From NCBI GenBank assembly GCA_040904765.1, contig JBBDST010000051.1, positions 1 through 19,870 on the forward strand: 19,870 bases of DNA, given 5' to 3'. Source of the stretch: JBBDST01 sp040904765. Its GTDB lineage: Bacteria > Actinomycetota > Nitriliruptoria > Nitriliruptorales > Nitriliruptoraceae. Both the position numbers and the translations under genes were made by a program. Below the pieces are notes generated by a model. It was not told the origin of the DNA. It saw only the letters and a program-made list of their open reading frames with translations, and made no database searches. This document shows positions 1 to 7,730 of this stretch, piece after piece (positions within the stretch are counted from its first letter, which is position 1; every line of letters begins with the position of its first letter).

Positions 1-5
1 AATAA

Positions 6-788
6 ATGAACAGTCTCGATCAGTTCGAACAGCGCCTCGAAGGTGCCGTCGACGGATTTTTTGCTCGGCTGGTTCGCTCACGAGTCCATCCGGTCGAACT
101 CGCCGAAGCCGTCAGGCGCTATGCGACCATCCACACGCATGTGACCACTGAAGGACTCACTGCACCAAACGTGTTTCGCATCAGCGTGTCGGCCAAAGAT
201 TATGCCGCGTTTGACCGTTTTGGCGCGTCACTGTCACGCGAACTTGCCGCTGTCGTCGCGCGAGCCGCCGCCGCCGAACGCTATCTCTTGCTCGGTCCGG
301 TGCGTGTGCGCATTGTTGCCGACGACACGCTACGAGTAGGCCGGTTTCGTATCGTGGGACGTCACGAAGCCGTTGCCGCGACCCAAGCCAACATGTCTGA
401 GAGCCTGTCACTTGAACCCGACCGTGACGAGCCTGACACCACCGATTCGGTATCCAAACCGGCCGATGATCTTTTGGAAACACAAGTCCTCACTCAAATC
501 CCCGCAAGCATGTACACCCTACGCGTGCTCGCAACTGGAGAGACCCTGTCGCTGCATGCCAACCGCTACACGATCGGGCGGGCCAACACGTGCGACGTCA
601 TGCTCAACGACATATCCGTGTCCCGCGAACATGCCGCAATTGTGCGGCGCGCTGAACGGTTCTGGGTTGTCGATTTAGGTTCGCTCAACGGCACGTTTGT
701 AAACGACCGGCAGACGGCAGAACATCCGCTGAATCCGGGCGACCGCCTCCGTTTTGGTGAAGTCCTTGTTGATGTTGTTGGGGTGTAG
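6..788 (+). CDS. fhaA: FhaA-type protein: DUF3662 domain plus C-terminal FHA domain
   Basis: This is a 260-residue cytoplasmic protein expected to bind phosphothreonine peptides made by the PASTA kinase of the same cluster and so link signalling to peptidoglycan synthesis. Residues 1 to about 120 match the DUF3662 domain of mycobacterial FhaA, opening with FEQRLEGAVDGFFARL. An acidic linker follows (about 125-160). The C-terminal FHA domain (about 170-260) has the expected phosphopeptide-binding residues: Arg192 in TIGRAN, Ser206-Arg-Glu-His209, and Asn228-Gly-Thr in GSLNGTFVN. It is shorter than M. tuberculosis FhaA because the linker is short. The ATG at 6 is the first possible start and opens directly into the domain; only five upstream bases are visible, so the RBS and operon promoter cannot be judged. 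It is the first visible gene of the pbpA-pknB cluster, and the next start lies 2 bases after its stop. Confidence 0.93.
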   Translation: MNSLDQFEQRLEGAVDGFFARLVRSRVHPVELAEAVRRYATIHTHVTTEGLTAPNVFRISVSAKDYAAFDRFGASLSRELAAVVARAAAAERYLLLGPVRVRIVADDTLRVGRFRIVGRHEAVAATQANMSESLSLEPDRDEPDTTDSVSKPADDLLETQVLTQIPASMYTLRVLATGETLSLHANRYTIGRANTCDVMLNDISVSREHAAIVRRAERFWVVDLGSLNGTFVNDRQTAEHPLNPGDRLRFGEVLVDVVGV

Positions 789-790
789 CT

Positions 791-1216
791 GTGTCTCTCA
801 CCGTGCTCACTCTCGCCAAATTTTTGCTGATTGCGCTGCTGTACCTGTTCGTGTGGGCGCTGATGCGAACTGCCCAACAGGAACTTGACGGCCGGTCGGT
901 CAGACGTCAACGTGCCCCAAAAGCTCCCGCCCAGCCAGGCCGTCTACGGTTAATCGACAAGCCGAAAACTGTTTTGCCGTTGACCCCACCAAGCGTCAAA
1001 CTAGGACGTCGGACGGACACCACCCCTGCGCTTGACGACGTGTACATCTCTGATGAACATGCCGAGCTGCGCATCGACGCGGGCGGGTGGAATGTGCGTG
1101 ATCTTGGCTCAACGAACGGAACGTATGTGAATAGCGTGAGAATCTCCGGCCCGACCGCGCTGACTGTCGGTGACACGCTCCGCATCGGCAAAACCGTATT
1201 TATGGTGGAAGCATGA
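791..1216 (+). CDS. fhaB: FhaB-type membrane-anchored FHA protein
   Basis: This 141-residue protein has one N-terminal membrane helix (about residues 5-24), a basic linker and a C-terminal FHA domain (about 66-141). The FHA signature is complete: Arg73 in KLGRRTD, Ser87 and His90 in ISDEHAEL, and Asn109-Gly-Thr in GSTNGTYVN. Size and architecture fit actinobacterial FhaB (FipA), which binds phosphorylated division and wall-synthesis proteins at the membrane. The start is GTG at 791, two bases after the fhaA stop; no strong RBS is seen, so translational coupling is likely. Its stop overlaps the pstP start by 4 bases (ATGA). Confidence 0.93.
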   Translation: MSLTVLTLAKFLLIALLYLFVWALMRTAQQELDGRSVRRQRAPKAPAQPGRLRLIDKPKTVLPLTPPSVKLGRRTDTTPALDDVYISDEHAELRIDAGGWNVRDLGSTNGTYVNSVRISGPTALTVGDTLRIGKTVFMVEA

Positions 1217-2433
1217 GACGCATCGTCGCCCACGGTCGTTCAGATGTCGGCATATGTCGCAATAGCAATGAAGATGCCCTGTTGCTGCGCGAAACTGTGT
1301 TTGCCGTCGCCGACGGTATGGGCGGCCATCTCGCCGGCGAGGTGGCATCAGTTGCAGCCCTTGAACCCATCGAAGTGCTCGACGGAAAAGTGTTCGCCTC
1401 GTCAACCCAGGCCGCAACAGCCCTGGCAGATGCCGTCACGGCCGCCAACGCGCATGTGATGAGCCTCGCCGCCAAGAACCCGCAGTTTCGCGGGATGGGA
1501 ACCACTTTGACAGCAGTGCTCGTCGAAGGAGTCCGGCTTCATGTGGCACATGTCGGTGACTCACGGGCCTATCTGCTTCGAAACGACACCCTGTCGCAGT
1601 TGACAATCGACCACACGCTGGTGCAACAGTTAATCGACGACGGGAAAATCACTGCAGAAGAAGCCGCGAAACATCCGCAACGCTCTGTCATTACACGGGC
1701 GCTTGGGATCGCACCGGTCGTCGATGTCGACACGTTGACGGTCACGCTCGCACCAGGTGACACGGTGCTGCTCTGCTCGGATGGCCTTACTGGCGTCGTT
1801 GCTGATGACACAATCGTGCGCACCTTGATGTCCGCCGACACGCCAAGCCAGGCAATCGATGCGCTCATCGCCTCAGCCAACGCCAACGGTGGGCCCGACA
1901 ACGTCACTGTCCTCGTGTTGACCTACGAAGACGACACGGCAGAAACTGCAACACCAACGGTGCCTCTACCTATCCCGATCCGCTCACGCGCAGATCTTCC
2001 CGATTCCGACTTTGCCCGCGACCTAGGCCGAGTCGGGATGCTTGGTCGAAGTAATCAACTGATTCCCTCAGGTAGCCCAACTGGCCGCAGCATGCGCAGC
2101 ATCTTCGCCCGTGCAGCAGCGATTGTGCTCGGCGTATCACTACTCCTTAGTGTCATTGTCGGCGGCGGACAGTTCCTGTTGTCACGCAGCGTGTATGTCG
2201 GTGTGGATGCCGGCGAAGTGGTGATCTTTCGGGGTGTGAACGCTGACATCGGCCGCATCTCTCTTTCCCAAGTGTATGAACGTAGCGGCATCCCACTTGA
2301 CGATGTCCTGCCCTACTACCACCCGATTTTAGAAGCAGGACGTCCGGCCACCGACGTCACCGAAGCGAGAAGTCTGCTGCGTGATCTGCCGCTCAAAAAC
2401 ACCGACCCTGCGCCAAACCAGACGCGCAACTAA
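1213..2433 (+). CDS. pstP: PP2C-family Ser/Thr protein phosphatase, PstP type
   Basis: This 406-residue membrane phosphatase is expected to dephosphorylate PknB and its substrates. The N-terminal PP2C domain (about 1-237) has all the metal-binding motifs: RNSNED (Asp21), VADGMGGH (Asp34), GMGTTLTAV, HVGDSRAYLL, LLCSDGL (Asp190) and GGPDNVTVL (Asp229). A flexible juxtamembrane linker follows, then one membrane helix (about 297-322) and an extracytoplasmic tail of about 85 residues. M. tuberculosis PstP has the same order but is longer (514 residues). The start codon overlaps the fhaB stop (ATGA), and the stop shares one base with the next start (TAATG). This tight coupling supports one transcript with fhaB and rodA. 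Confidence 0.95.
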   Translation: MRRIVAHGRSDVGICRNSNEDALLLRETVFAVADGMGGHLAGEVASVAALEPIEVLDGKVFASSTQAATALADAVTAANAHVMSLAAKNPQFRGMGTTLTAVLVEGVRLHVAHVGDSRAYLLRNDTLSQLTIDHTLVQQLIDDGKITAEEAAKHPQRSVITRALGIAPVVDVDTLTVTLAPGDTVLLCSDGLTGVVADDTIVRTLMSADTPSQAIDALIASANANGGPDNVTVLVLTYEDDTAETATPTVPLPIPIRSRADLPDSDFARDLGRVGMLGRSNQLIPSGSPTGRSMRSIFARAAAIVLGVSLLLSVIVGGGQFLLSRSVYVGVDAGEVVIFRGVNADIGRISLSQVYERSGIPLDDVLPYYHPILEAGRPATDVTEARSLLRDLPLKNTDPAPNQTRN

Positions 2434-3752
2434 TGAATCGAAAACCGGCCCAACTGCGGCGAGACACGGCCCGCAATCAGGCCGGGCTCCTGGCGTTAGC
2501 TGTGACGGTTACTGGTGTCGGCCATCTGCTGGTCGACTGGGCCAGTAACCCCCAGTTACAGCCCGCTACCACAACCCGCTTTATCGTGTTTGTGCTCCTC
2601 GTGGCAGGACTTCACCTGATCACTTCCCGTGTTCTTCAGCATGCCAACGCGATCCTGCTACCAGCCATCGTCTGGCTCATTGGCATCGGCATGGTGATGA
2701 TTCACCGGATCGACGTGGCGCAATCGGGCGGACTTGCCAACGCTCAACTGTTGTGGTTTGCCTTCGCCTGCGTTGCCTTTGCCCTCACCGTCATCTTCGG
2801 CCGGTTTCTCGCTGCGCTTGCTCATTACCCACATCTGCTGCTTGGCGCCACCCTCTTTTTGCTTCTCCTTCCGCTGTTTCCGCCACTCAGCGCCGGGGTA
2901 ATCAATGGGGCGCGCCTGTGGATTGATGTGTTTGGTATGCGCTTTCAACCCAGCGAAGCCGCCAAACTCACTCTCGTACTGTTCCTCGCCGCCTACCTAG
3001 CTCGGCATCACGCACGCCTATCGCTTCGCGATGCACCGTTTGCGTTGCGCCAGTTTGGACCCGTTGTTCTTGCCGCTGTTGCTGCCGTCGCCGTACTGGT
3101 GAGTCTGCGTGACCTTGGTCCGGCCATGCTGCTGCTTACCCTTACGCTGCTGATGGTGTTTGTCGCCAGCGGCAAGCCGACCGTTCTTGGGGTAGGTGCA
3201 GGCGTGTTCGTGTTTGGTGCATGGCTTGCCCAGTTGCAGTTTGCGCACGTGCGACTGCGTTTTGACGTGTGGCGCGACCCGTTTGTCGACGTGCACGGGG
3301 CGGGGTATCAATTAAGCCAAAGCCTGTTTGCGTTTGCCACCGGCGGACTGACCGGCACCGGGTTGGGGTTTGGTCGCCCGCAAGACCTGCCGTTTGCCGC
3401 AACCGATGCCGTGTTTGCCGTGATCGGTGAAGAACTGGGTTTGCTGGGGGCGACCGCCGTGTTGAGTGTGCTGGTGCTCATTACGGTGCGTGGAATACGG
3501 ATCGCACGCCACGCCAACGACCATTTCACTGCTTTGGTCGCGTTTGGTATCACCGTCGTGTTTGCCGTCCAGACGCTGGTCATCATCGCCGGCCTGACTC
3601 GCCTGTTGCCTTTAACTGGATTGACGTTGCCGTTCGTGTCCTATGGTGGTTCATCACTGCTGATCAACAGCATTGCGATTGCGTTGCTGTTGGTGATCGA
3701 TCACGACACGCGTCAAGTGGCTTTACGTGACGTAGTCAAGGCGCGCCAATGA
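2433..3752 (+). CDS. rodA: SEDS-family peptidoglycan glycosyltransferase, RodA/FtsW type
   Basis: This 439-residue polytopic membrane protein belongs to the SEDS family, which polymerises lipid II into glycan strands. Visible family motifs are MRFQPSEAAKL in the middle, SLRDLGPAMLLLTL, GYQLSQSLFAFATGGLTGTG, and PFAATDAVFAVIGEELGLLG, where Asp325 sits at the position of the catalytic Asp of RodA. The C-terminal signature LPFVSYGGSSLL is also present. There are about 10-12 hydrophobic helices. Pairing with a class B PBP immediately downstream, in the pstP-pbpA setting, favours RodA over FtsW, though sequence alone does not fully separate them. Start ATG 2433 overlaps the pstP stop; the end overlaps pbpA by 4 bases. 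Confidence 0.93.
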   Translation: MNRKPAQLRRDTARNQAGLLALAVTVTGVGHLLVDWASNPQLQPATTTRFIVFVLLVAGLHLITSRVLQHANAILLPAIVWLIGIGMVMIHRIDVAQSGGLANAQLLWFAFACVAFALTVIFGRFLAALAHYPHLLLGATLFLLLLPLFPPLSAGVINGARLWIDVFGMRFQPSEAAKLTLVLFLAAYLARHHARLSLRDAPFALRQFGPVVLAAVAAVAVLVSLRDLGPAMLLLTLTLLMVFVASGKPTVLGVGAGVFVFGAWLAQLQFAHVRLRFDVWRDPFVDVHGAGYQLSQSLFAFATGGLTGTGLGFGRPQDLPFAATDAVFAVIGEELGLLGATAVLSVLVLITVRGIRIARHANDHFTALVAFGITVVFAVQTLVIIAGLTRLLPLTGLTLPFVSYGGSSLLINSIAIALLLVIDHDTRQVALRDVVKARQ

Positions 3753-5176
3753 CCACCCACATGGGCCGTGTTGGCATATTTTTGCTGTTGTTCTTTGGTG
3801 CGGTGTTTATCCAACTCAACGTCTTGACCGTTTTTTCTTCCGAAACGCTGGTGAATCATCCTGCGAACCAGCGGGTGATCTTGCGTGAGTTTGGTGAAGC
3901 ACGTGGCCCGCTGGTCGTTGACGGTGACGCAATCGTGTCCAGTGTTCCATCCGACGGCACGTTTGCGTTTCTGCGTCGCTACCAAGACGGGGAACTGTTT
4001 GCCCACATCACCGGCTACTACTCGCTGGTGGTGCAACGTTCTGGTCTTGAAGCCGCAGTTAACGACACGCTGCGCGGCACCCCAACTGAAGTGATCAACC
4101 AGAACTTGGCGGCTTTGTTTAACCCGTCGGGCCGAGGCGGCAATGCGGTTGAACTCACGATCGATGCGCAGGTGCAACGCGCCGCGCAGGCTGCCCTTCA
4201 AGGACGCGAGGGAGCGATCGTCGTTGTCGAGCCTACAACCGGTGCGGTGCTGGCCTCTTATGCCAATCCGACGTTTGATCCGGCACCACTGGCCGGTGCG
4301 AACATCACGGAAGTAAACGACGCGTGGCGTCGTCTCATTGATAATCCGGTGCGCCCACTGGTTGACCGTGCTACCGCCGAAACGTATCCGCCCGGTTCGA
4401 TTTTTAAGCTGCTGGTGGCTACCGCAGCCCTTGAAACGGGCAGTAGTCCAACCGACATGTTTGCTGACGTTGCCGAACTGACGGTGCCTGGCACGACCCG
4501 GCCGATCAACAACTTCCCACCTGGCCCGTGCGCGAACGGTGAAACGATCAGCCTCACCGACGCGATGGTCGGCTCGTGCAATACGGTGTTTGTGCGTCTC
4601 GCTTTGGACCTTGGTGACAGTCAGTTGCGGGCCTATGCGCAACGGTTTGGGTTCAATCAGCGGCTTACCTACGACCTGCCGGTTGCTGCCAGCGTGTTTC
4701 CTGAACTTGCCGACACGCCAGCTTTAGCACAAAGTGCGCTGGGTCAACGTGACGTACGTATGACGGCGTTGCATGCCGCTTTGATGGCTGCAACAATCGT
4801 AAACGACGGGGTGATGCCAAGAGCGCATCTGATCCGTCAGGTCCGTGACCCCAACGGACGGGTGATTCCGCCAAGCGCTCCACGGCGCGAACCAACTGCA
4901 GTGATGACCGCCCAAACTGCCCGTCAACTCGACGCAATGCTCGTAGAGACGGTGCGTCGCGGCACGGCCGCTCGCACCCAGATTGCCGAGCATCGTGTGG
5001 GTGGAAAAACTGGCACCGCACAAACTGCAACCACACCAACCGTATGGTTTGTTGGCTATGTCGATAGCGCCGCTGCGATCGCGGTCGTGCTGCCACATGC
5101 CGGGGATGGGGCAACAGGCGGCTCGGATGCCACCCCGATTGCCCGTGAAGTGTTGCGTGCGGTGATAAACCGATGA
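3749..5176 (+). CDS. pbpA: Class B penicillin-binding protein, PbpA type (transpeptidase)
   Basis: This 475-residue DD-transpeptidase crosslinks peptidoglycan on the outer face of the membrane and is the presumed partner of the upstream SEDS protein. An N-terminal anchor helix spans about 6-29. A dimerisation/pedestal region follows, then the transpeptidase domain (about 155-475) with all three active-site motifs: Ser217-Ile-Phe-Lys220 in PPGSIFKLL, Ser276-Cys-Asn278, and Lys420-Thr-Gly422 in GGKTGTAQT. Length is close to M. tuberculosis PbpA (491). There are no cytoplasmic extensions or PASTA domains. Start ATG 3749 overlaps the rodA stop (ATGA). In mycobacteria pknA lies between pbpA and pknB; here pknB follows after 79 bases and no pknA is present. 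Confidence 0.95.
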   Translation: MTTHMGRVGIFLLLFFGAVFIQLNVLTVFSSETLVNHPANQRVILREFGEARGPLVVDGDAIVSSVPSDGTFAFLRRYQDGELFAHITGYYSLVVQRSGLEAAVNDTLRGTPTEVINQNLAALFNPSGRGGNAVELTIDAQVQRAAQAALQGREGAIVVVEPTTGAVLASYANPTFDPAPLAGANITEVNDAWRRLIDNPVRPLVDRATAETYPPGSIFKLLVATAALETGSSPTDMFADVAELTVPGTTRPINNFPPGPCANGETISLTDAMVGSCNTVFVRLALDLGDSQLRAYAQRFGFNQRLTYDLPVAASVFPELADTPALAQSALGQRDVRMTALHAALMAATIVNDGVMPRAHLIRQVRDPNGRVIPPSAPRREPTAVMTAQTARQLDAMLVETVRRGTAARTQIAEHRVGGKTGTAQTATTPTVWFVGYVDSAAAIAVVLPHAGDGATGGSDATPIAREVLRAVINR

Positions 5177-5210
5177 CCGCCACTGAAACACGAACCAGTA
5201 TGGCCCCCGT

Positions 5211-5219
5211 TGCTAATCT
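5211..5219 (+). promoter_or_regulatory. Candidate extended -10 promoter for pknB
   Basis: TGCTAATCT fits an extended -10 element (TGnTAnnnT) in the 79-base gap between pbpA and pknB. It would place transcription start near 5226 and give a leader of about 30 bases containing the pknB RBS. No convincing -35 element is seen, and read-through from the upstream operon is also possible. Confidence 0.4.
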
Positions 5220-5255
5220 AATTCGGGTGCCCGTAGGCAAACATTGGAGGATGCA

Positions 5256-6962
5256 GTGAGCGTAGGACGGGTCCTTGGCGACCGATACGAACTGACCCGC
5301 ATCCTTGGACGTGGGGGCATGGCCGAGGTGTATGCGGCCCACGACCGTGTGCTTGACCGCCATGTGGCCGTGAAACTGCTGCTCGAACGGTTCAAAGAAG
5401 ACAGTGCGTTTACGCGCCGTTTCAGCGATGAAGCACGCCACGCTGCGCGACTCAACCATCCTAATCTGGTCGCCGTGTACGACACCGGATCAGCTGACGG
5501 TCAGCCGTTCATCGTGATGGAACTCGTCGATGGCCGTTCGCTCCAAGAAGCACTCGCTGAAGGCACGGTTGATGTTGCTATGGCTGTAACCGTCGTTGCT
5601 GCCGTGTCAAAAGCACTGGGTTACGCCCATGACCGCGGCGTAATCCACCGTGACGTTAAACCGGGCAACATCATGCTGGCGAACGACGGCAGCGTGAAAG
5701 TCACCGACTTTGGCATTGCCCGTGCCATCGGCAATGACACCGTCACTCGTACGGCCGCAGTACTTGGCACGGCCGCCTATCTCTCACCCGAACAGGCCCA
5801 GGGTGGAGCGCTTGATCCGCGTAGCGACCTGTATTCGCTTGGCGTCGTGCTGTATGAGGCGTTAACTGGCAGTCAGCCCTTTCGGGGCGACTCACCGGTC
5901 ACGGTTGCCTACCAGCATGTGCAAGAACAACCCCGTCCGCCACGTGAACGAAACCCCGACATTTCAGTGGCGCTCGAAGCGGTAGTCCTGCGGGCAATGG
6001 CAAAAAATCCGGCCAACCGTTATCAGCATGCATCCGACATGTATACCGATTTGACGGCAGCCCGCGACGGCCAACCGATCGTAGCCCCGCCACTGTTAAG
6101 CGAGGACGCGACGTTGCTGCTCGAACCAGAACTCACCGAACGGGCTACCCGGCATAACCGCCGGCAAACCAGGCAGCGGCGCACTGTCGCGGTATTACTG
6201 GGCCTGATCGGGTTGCTCGCCATCATTGGAATTGGCTATGGCCTGGCGTCGTTGTTTAGCGGAGATGCAACCGAGTTTGCCATCGTGCCAGACGTCGTCG
6301 GTGAACCCGAAGCAGTCGCCGTCGCACTGGTTATCCGTGATGGCTTTGAACCCGTGTTGCGTTACGTCGTTGTTGACGACGAACCGTATGACATCGTGTT
6401 GGCACAAAGCCCAACCGGCCTCTCCGAAGCGGCCGCCGGTTCACAAGTAGTGTTACAGATCGCTGCCCGACCGGAAACCACGACCGTACCGAACATCAAC
6501 GGACTCCCCGAGGACGCCGCTTTAGCGGCCTTACGAGAAGCAGGGCTCGTGCGTGGCACGGTTAGCCGTGCCACAAGCAGCAGCGTGCCGCAAGGTTCCG
6601 TAATCTCTTCAGATCCGTCGCAAGGCACCATTGTGCCGCGCGGTTCAGCAGTAAGTTATGTCGTCAGCGACGGTGAAGAAACGGTACGGGTCCGTCCGGT
6701 CACAAACACGGCCGAATCGGATGCGGTGACACGACTACGCGAACAGGGCCTTGAAGTTGCAATTGAACGCAGCTACTCACCGACTGTTCCTGACGGGTTT
6801 GTGATTTCACAGGATCCGCCCGCCGGAACGGAAGTTCCGGTCGGCTCGATCGTCACCATCGTGGTGTCTCAAGGTGTCGAAGCGACGACCGAGGCACCAC
6901 CAGCTGACCCGCCAGAAAACCCCGGCAACGGTGGCGGTAACGGCGAAGGCAACCAGAACTAA
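5256..6962 (+). CDS. pknB: PASTA-domain Ser/Thr protein kinase, PknB type
   Basis: This 568-residue transmembrane kinase is expected to sense muropeptides or lipid II outside and phosphorylate growth and division proteins inside. The kinase domain (about 10-270) has the glycine loop GRGGMAEVY, Lys40, Glu59, HRD with Asp133, DFG (Asp151) and SPEQA. The activation loop has VTRTAAVLGT; Thr164 and Thr166 align with the autophosphorylated Thr171/Thr173 of M. tuberculosis PknB. One membrane helix (about 311-335) leads to three PASTA repeats (about 343-408, 411-475, 477-544) and a Pro/Gly/Asn-rich tail. Mycobacterial PknB has four PASTA repeats. GTG 5256 is chosen over the in-frame TTG at 5244 because GGAGG at 5246-5250 gives 5-base spacing, and the protein then begins like PknB. 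Its stop overlaps the convergent ycnI stop. Confidence 0.95.
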   Translation: MSVGRVLGDRYELTRILGRGGMAEVYAAHDRVLDRHVAVKLLLERFKEDSAFTRRFSDEARHAARLNHPNLVAVYDTGSADGQPFIVMELVDGRSLQEALAEGTVDVAMAVTVVAAVSKALGYAHDRGVIHRDVKPGNIMLANDGSVKVTDFGIARAIGNDTVTRTAAVLGTAAYLSPEQAQGGALDPRSDLYSLGVVLYEALTGSQPFRGDSPVTVAYQHVQEQPRPPRERNPDISVALEAVVLRAMAKNPANRYQHASDMYTDLTAARDGQPIVAPPLLSEDATLLLEPELTERATRHNRRQTRQRRTVAVLLGLIGLLAIIGIGYGLASLFSGDATEFAIVPDVVGEPEAVAVALVIRDGFEPVLRYVVVDDEPYDIVLAQSPTGLSEAAAGSQVVLQIAARPETTTVPNINGLPEDAALAALREAGLVRGTVSRATSSSVPQGSVISSDPSQGTIVPRGSAVSYVVSDGEETVRVRPVTNTAESDAVTRLREQGLEVAIERSYSPTVPDGFVISQDPPAGTEVPVGSIVTIVVSQGVEATTEAPPADPPENPGNGGGNGEGNQN

Positions 6963-7666
6963 CGGCCCTGCTTACGGGACCGTTTTGCAAGCAGCACCCC
7001 AACTACGCCTGCGATGAGTACATACCACAGCCACGCTTCGTTACTTTGCGGAACGTCGATCCCGATAAAGTCGATTATCGGCTCGTCTGATTCCTCATCG
7101 ACCGGCTCGTCTTGGCCTGTGGTCGTGTTGTCACTAGGCAGATCCCGTTGCGGTGCCGTGTCTGGCGGCGCTGTCGGATCAGCCGCACTCAGGCGCACCT
7201 GAACGCCCGGTTCACCATCTGGCGCATCCGGCGTTGCGATCCAACGGTGTTCGGCCGTGTCGCAACCCTGGAACACCTGCAACCAGACGGCGTCAGTGGG
7301 TTTGGCATCAACCACGACCGCAAATGCGATCACCGGTGCCGGCACATCAACTCCATCTGCAGCGCGCAGTGTCCATTCGTCATACATGCCGGTTGATTGA
7401 GCTGCTTCAACCGTAAAACCGCCCGCGTCTGACACGGTGCGAACACTCATCGACGAAGGAAACCGCACCGCAATTTGGCGGGTCGGTTCGCCATCACCGC
7501 CGCTGTGTGCGCCACCGTCAGCGACACAACCATGCGCCAGATCAAGGGTGAGGGTTGCAGCCGACTGCACCGGTACCGGTTCTGTCACAAAAGGATGTGC
7601 CAGTGCGACTGCAGGCACAAGCAGCCACAAGCCAAGCACGCCCAAGATGAACAATCGCATCCGCAT
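6959..7666 (-). CDS. ycnI: YcnI-like DUF1775 copper-binding membrane protein
   Basis: This 235-residue exported protein has a signal peptide ending ALA before His24, so the mature protein would begin with HPFV. YcnI-family proteins use such an N-terminal His as a copper ligand. The HGC motif (Cys47), a second Cys in QGC (Cys135) and Trp98 fit the DUF1775 fold with a disulfide. A Pro/Asp/Glu-rich stalk (about 155-200) and one C-terminal helix (about 211-227) followed by KRSRKQGR would anchor it facing outward. The start at 7666 is chosen over the longer frame from 7738 because AAAGGAG lies 10 bases upstream and the signal peptide begins there. It lies 64 bases downstream of copCD, which supports a copper role. 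The family is recognised from pattern, not a search. Confidence 0.83.
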   Translation of the reverse strand: MRMRLFILGVLGLWLLVPAVALAHPFVTEPVPVQSAATLTLDLAHGCVADGGAHSGGDGEPTRQIAVRFPSSMSVRTVSDAGGFTVEAAQSTGMYDEWTLRAADGVDVPAPVIAFAVVVDAKPTDAVWLQVFQGCDTAEHRWIATPDAPDGEPGVQVRLSAADPTAPPDTAPQRDLPSDNTTTGQDEPVDEESDEPIIDFIGIDVPQSNEAWLWYVLIAGVVGVLLAKRSRKQGR

Positions 7667-7730
7667 CGCTTGATGCTCCTTTACGTCAACCAAGGATAAG
7701 CGTAACGCTGCTAAGCGTGAACCGACCGCA

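Noticed and set aside
3713..4642. 309-codon open frame on the minus strand
   Set aside because: It lies wholly antisense to rodA/pbpA, whose catalytic motifs are intact. The translation is rich in Arg, His and Gln with no domain or membrane pattern, typical of a shadow frame in GC-rich DNA.
5244..5255. TTG start for pknB
   Set aside because: It would overlap the GGAGG that serves the GTG at 5256; the kinase N-terminus aligns with the GTG start.
4665..5459. 264-codon open frame on the minus strand across pbpA, the gap and pknB
   Set aside because: Covers two firmly identified genes on the other strand; no recognisable protein features.
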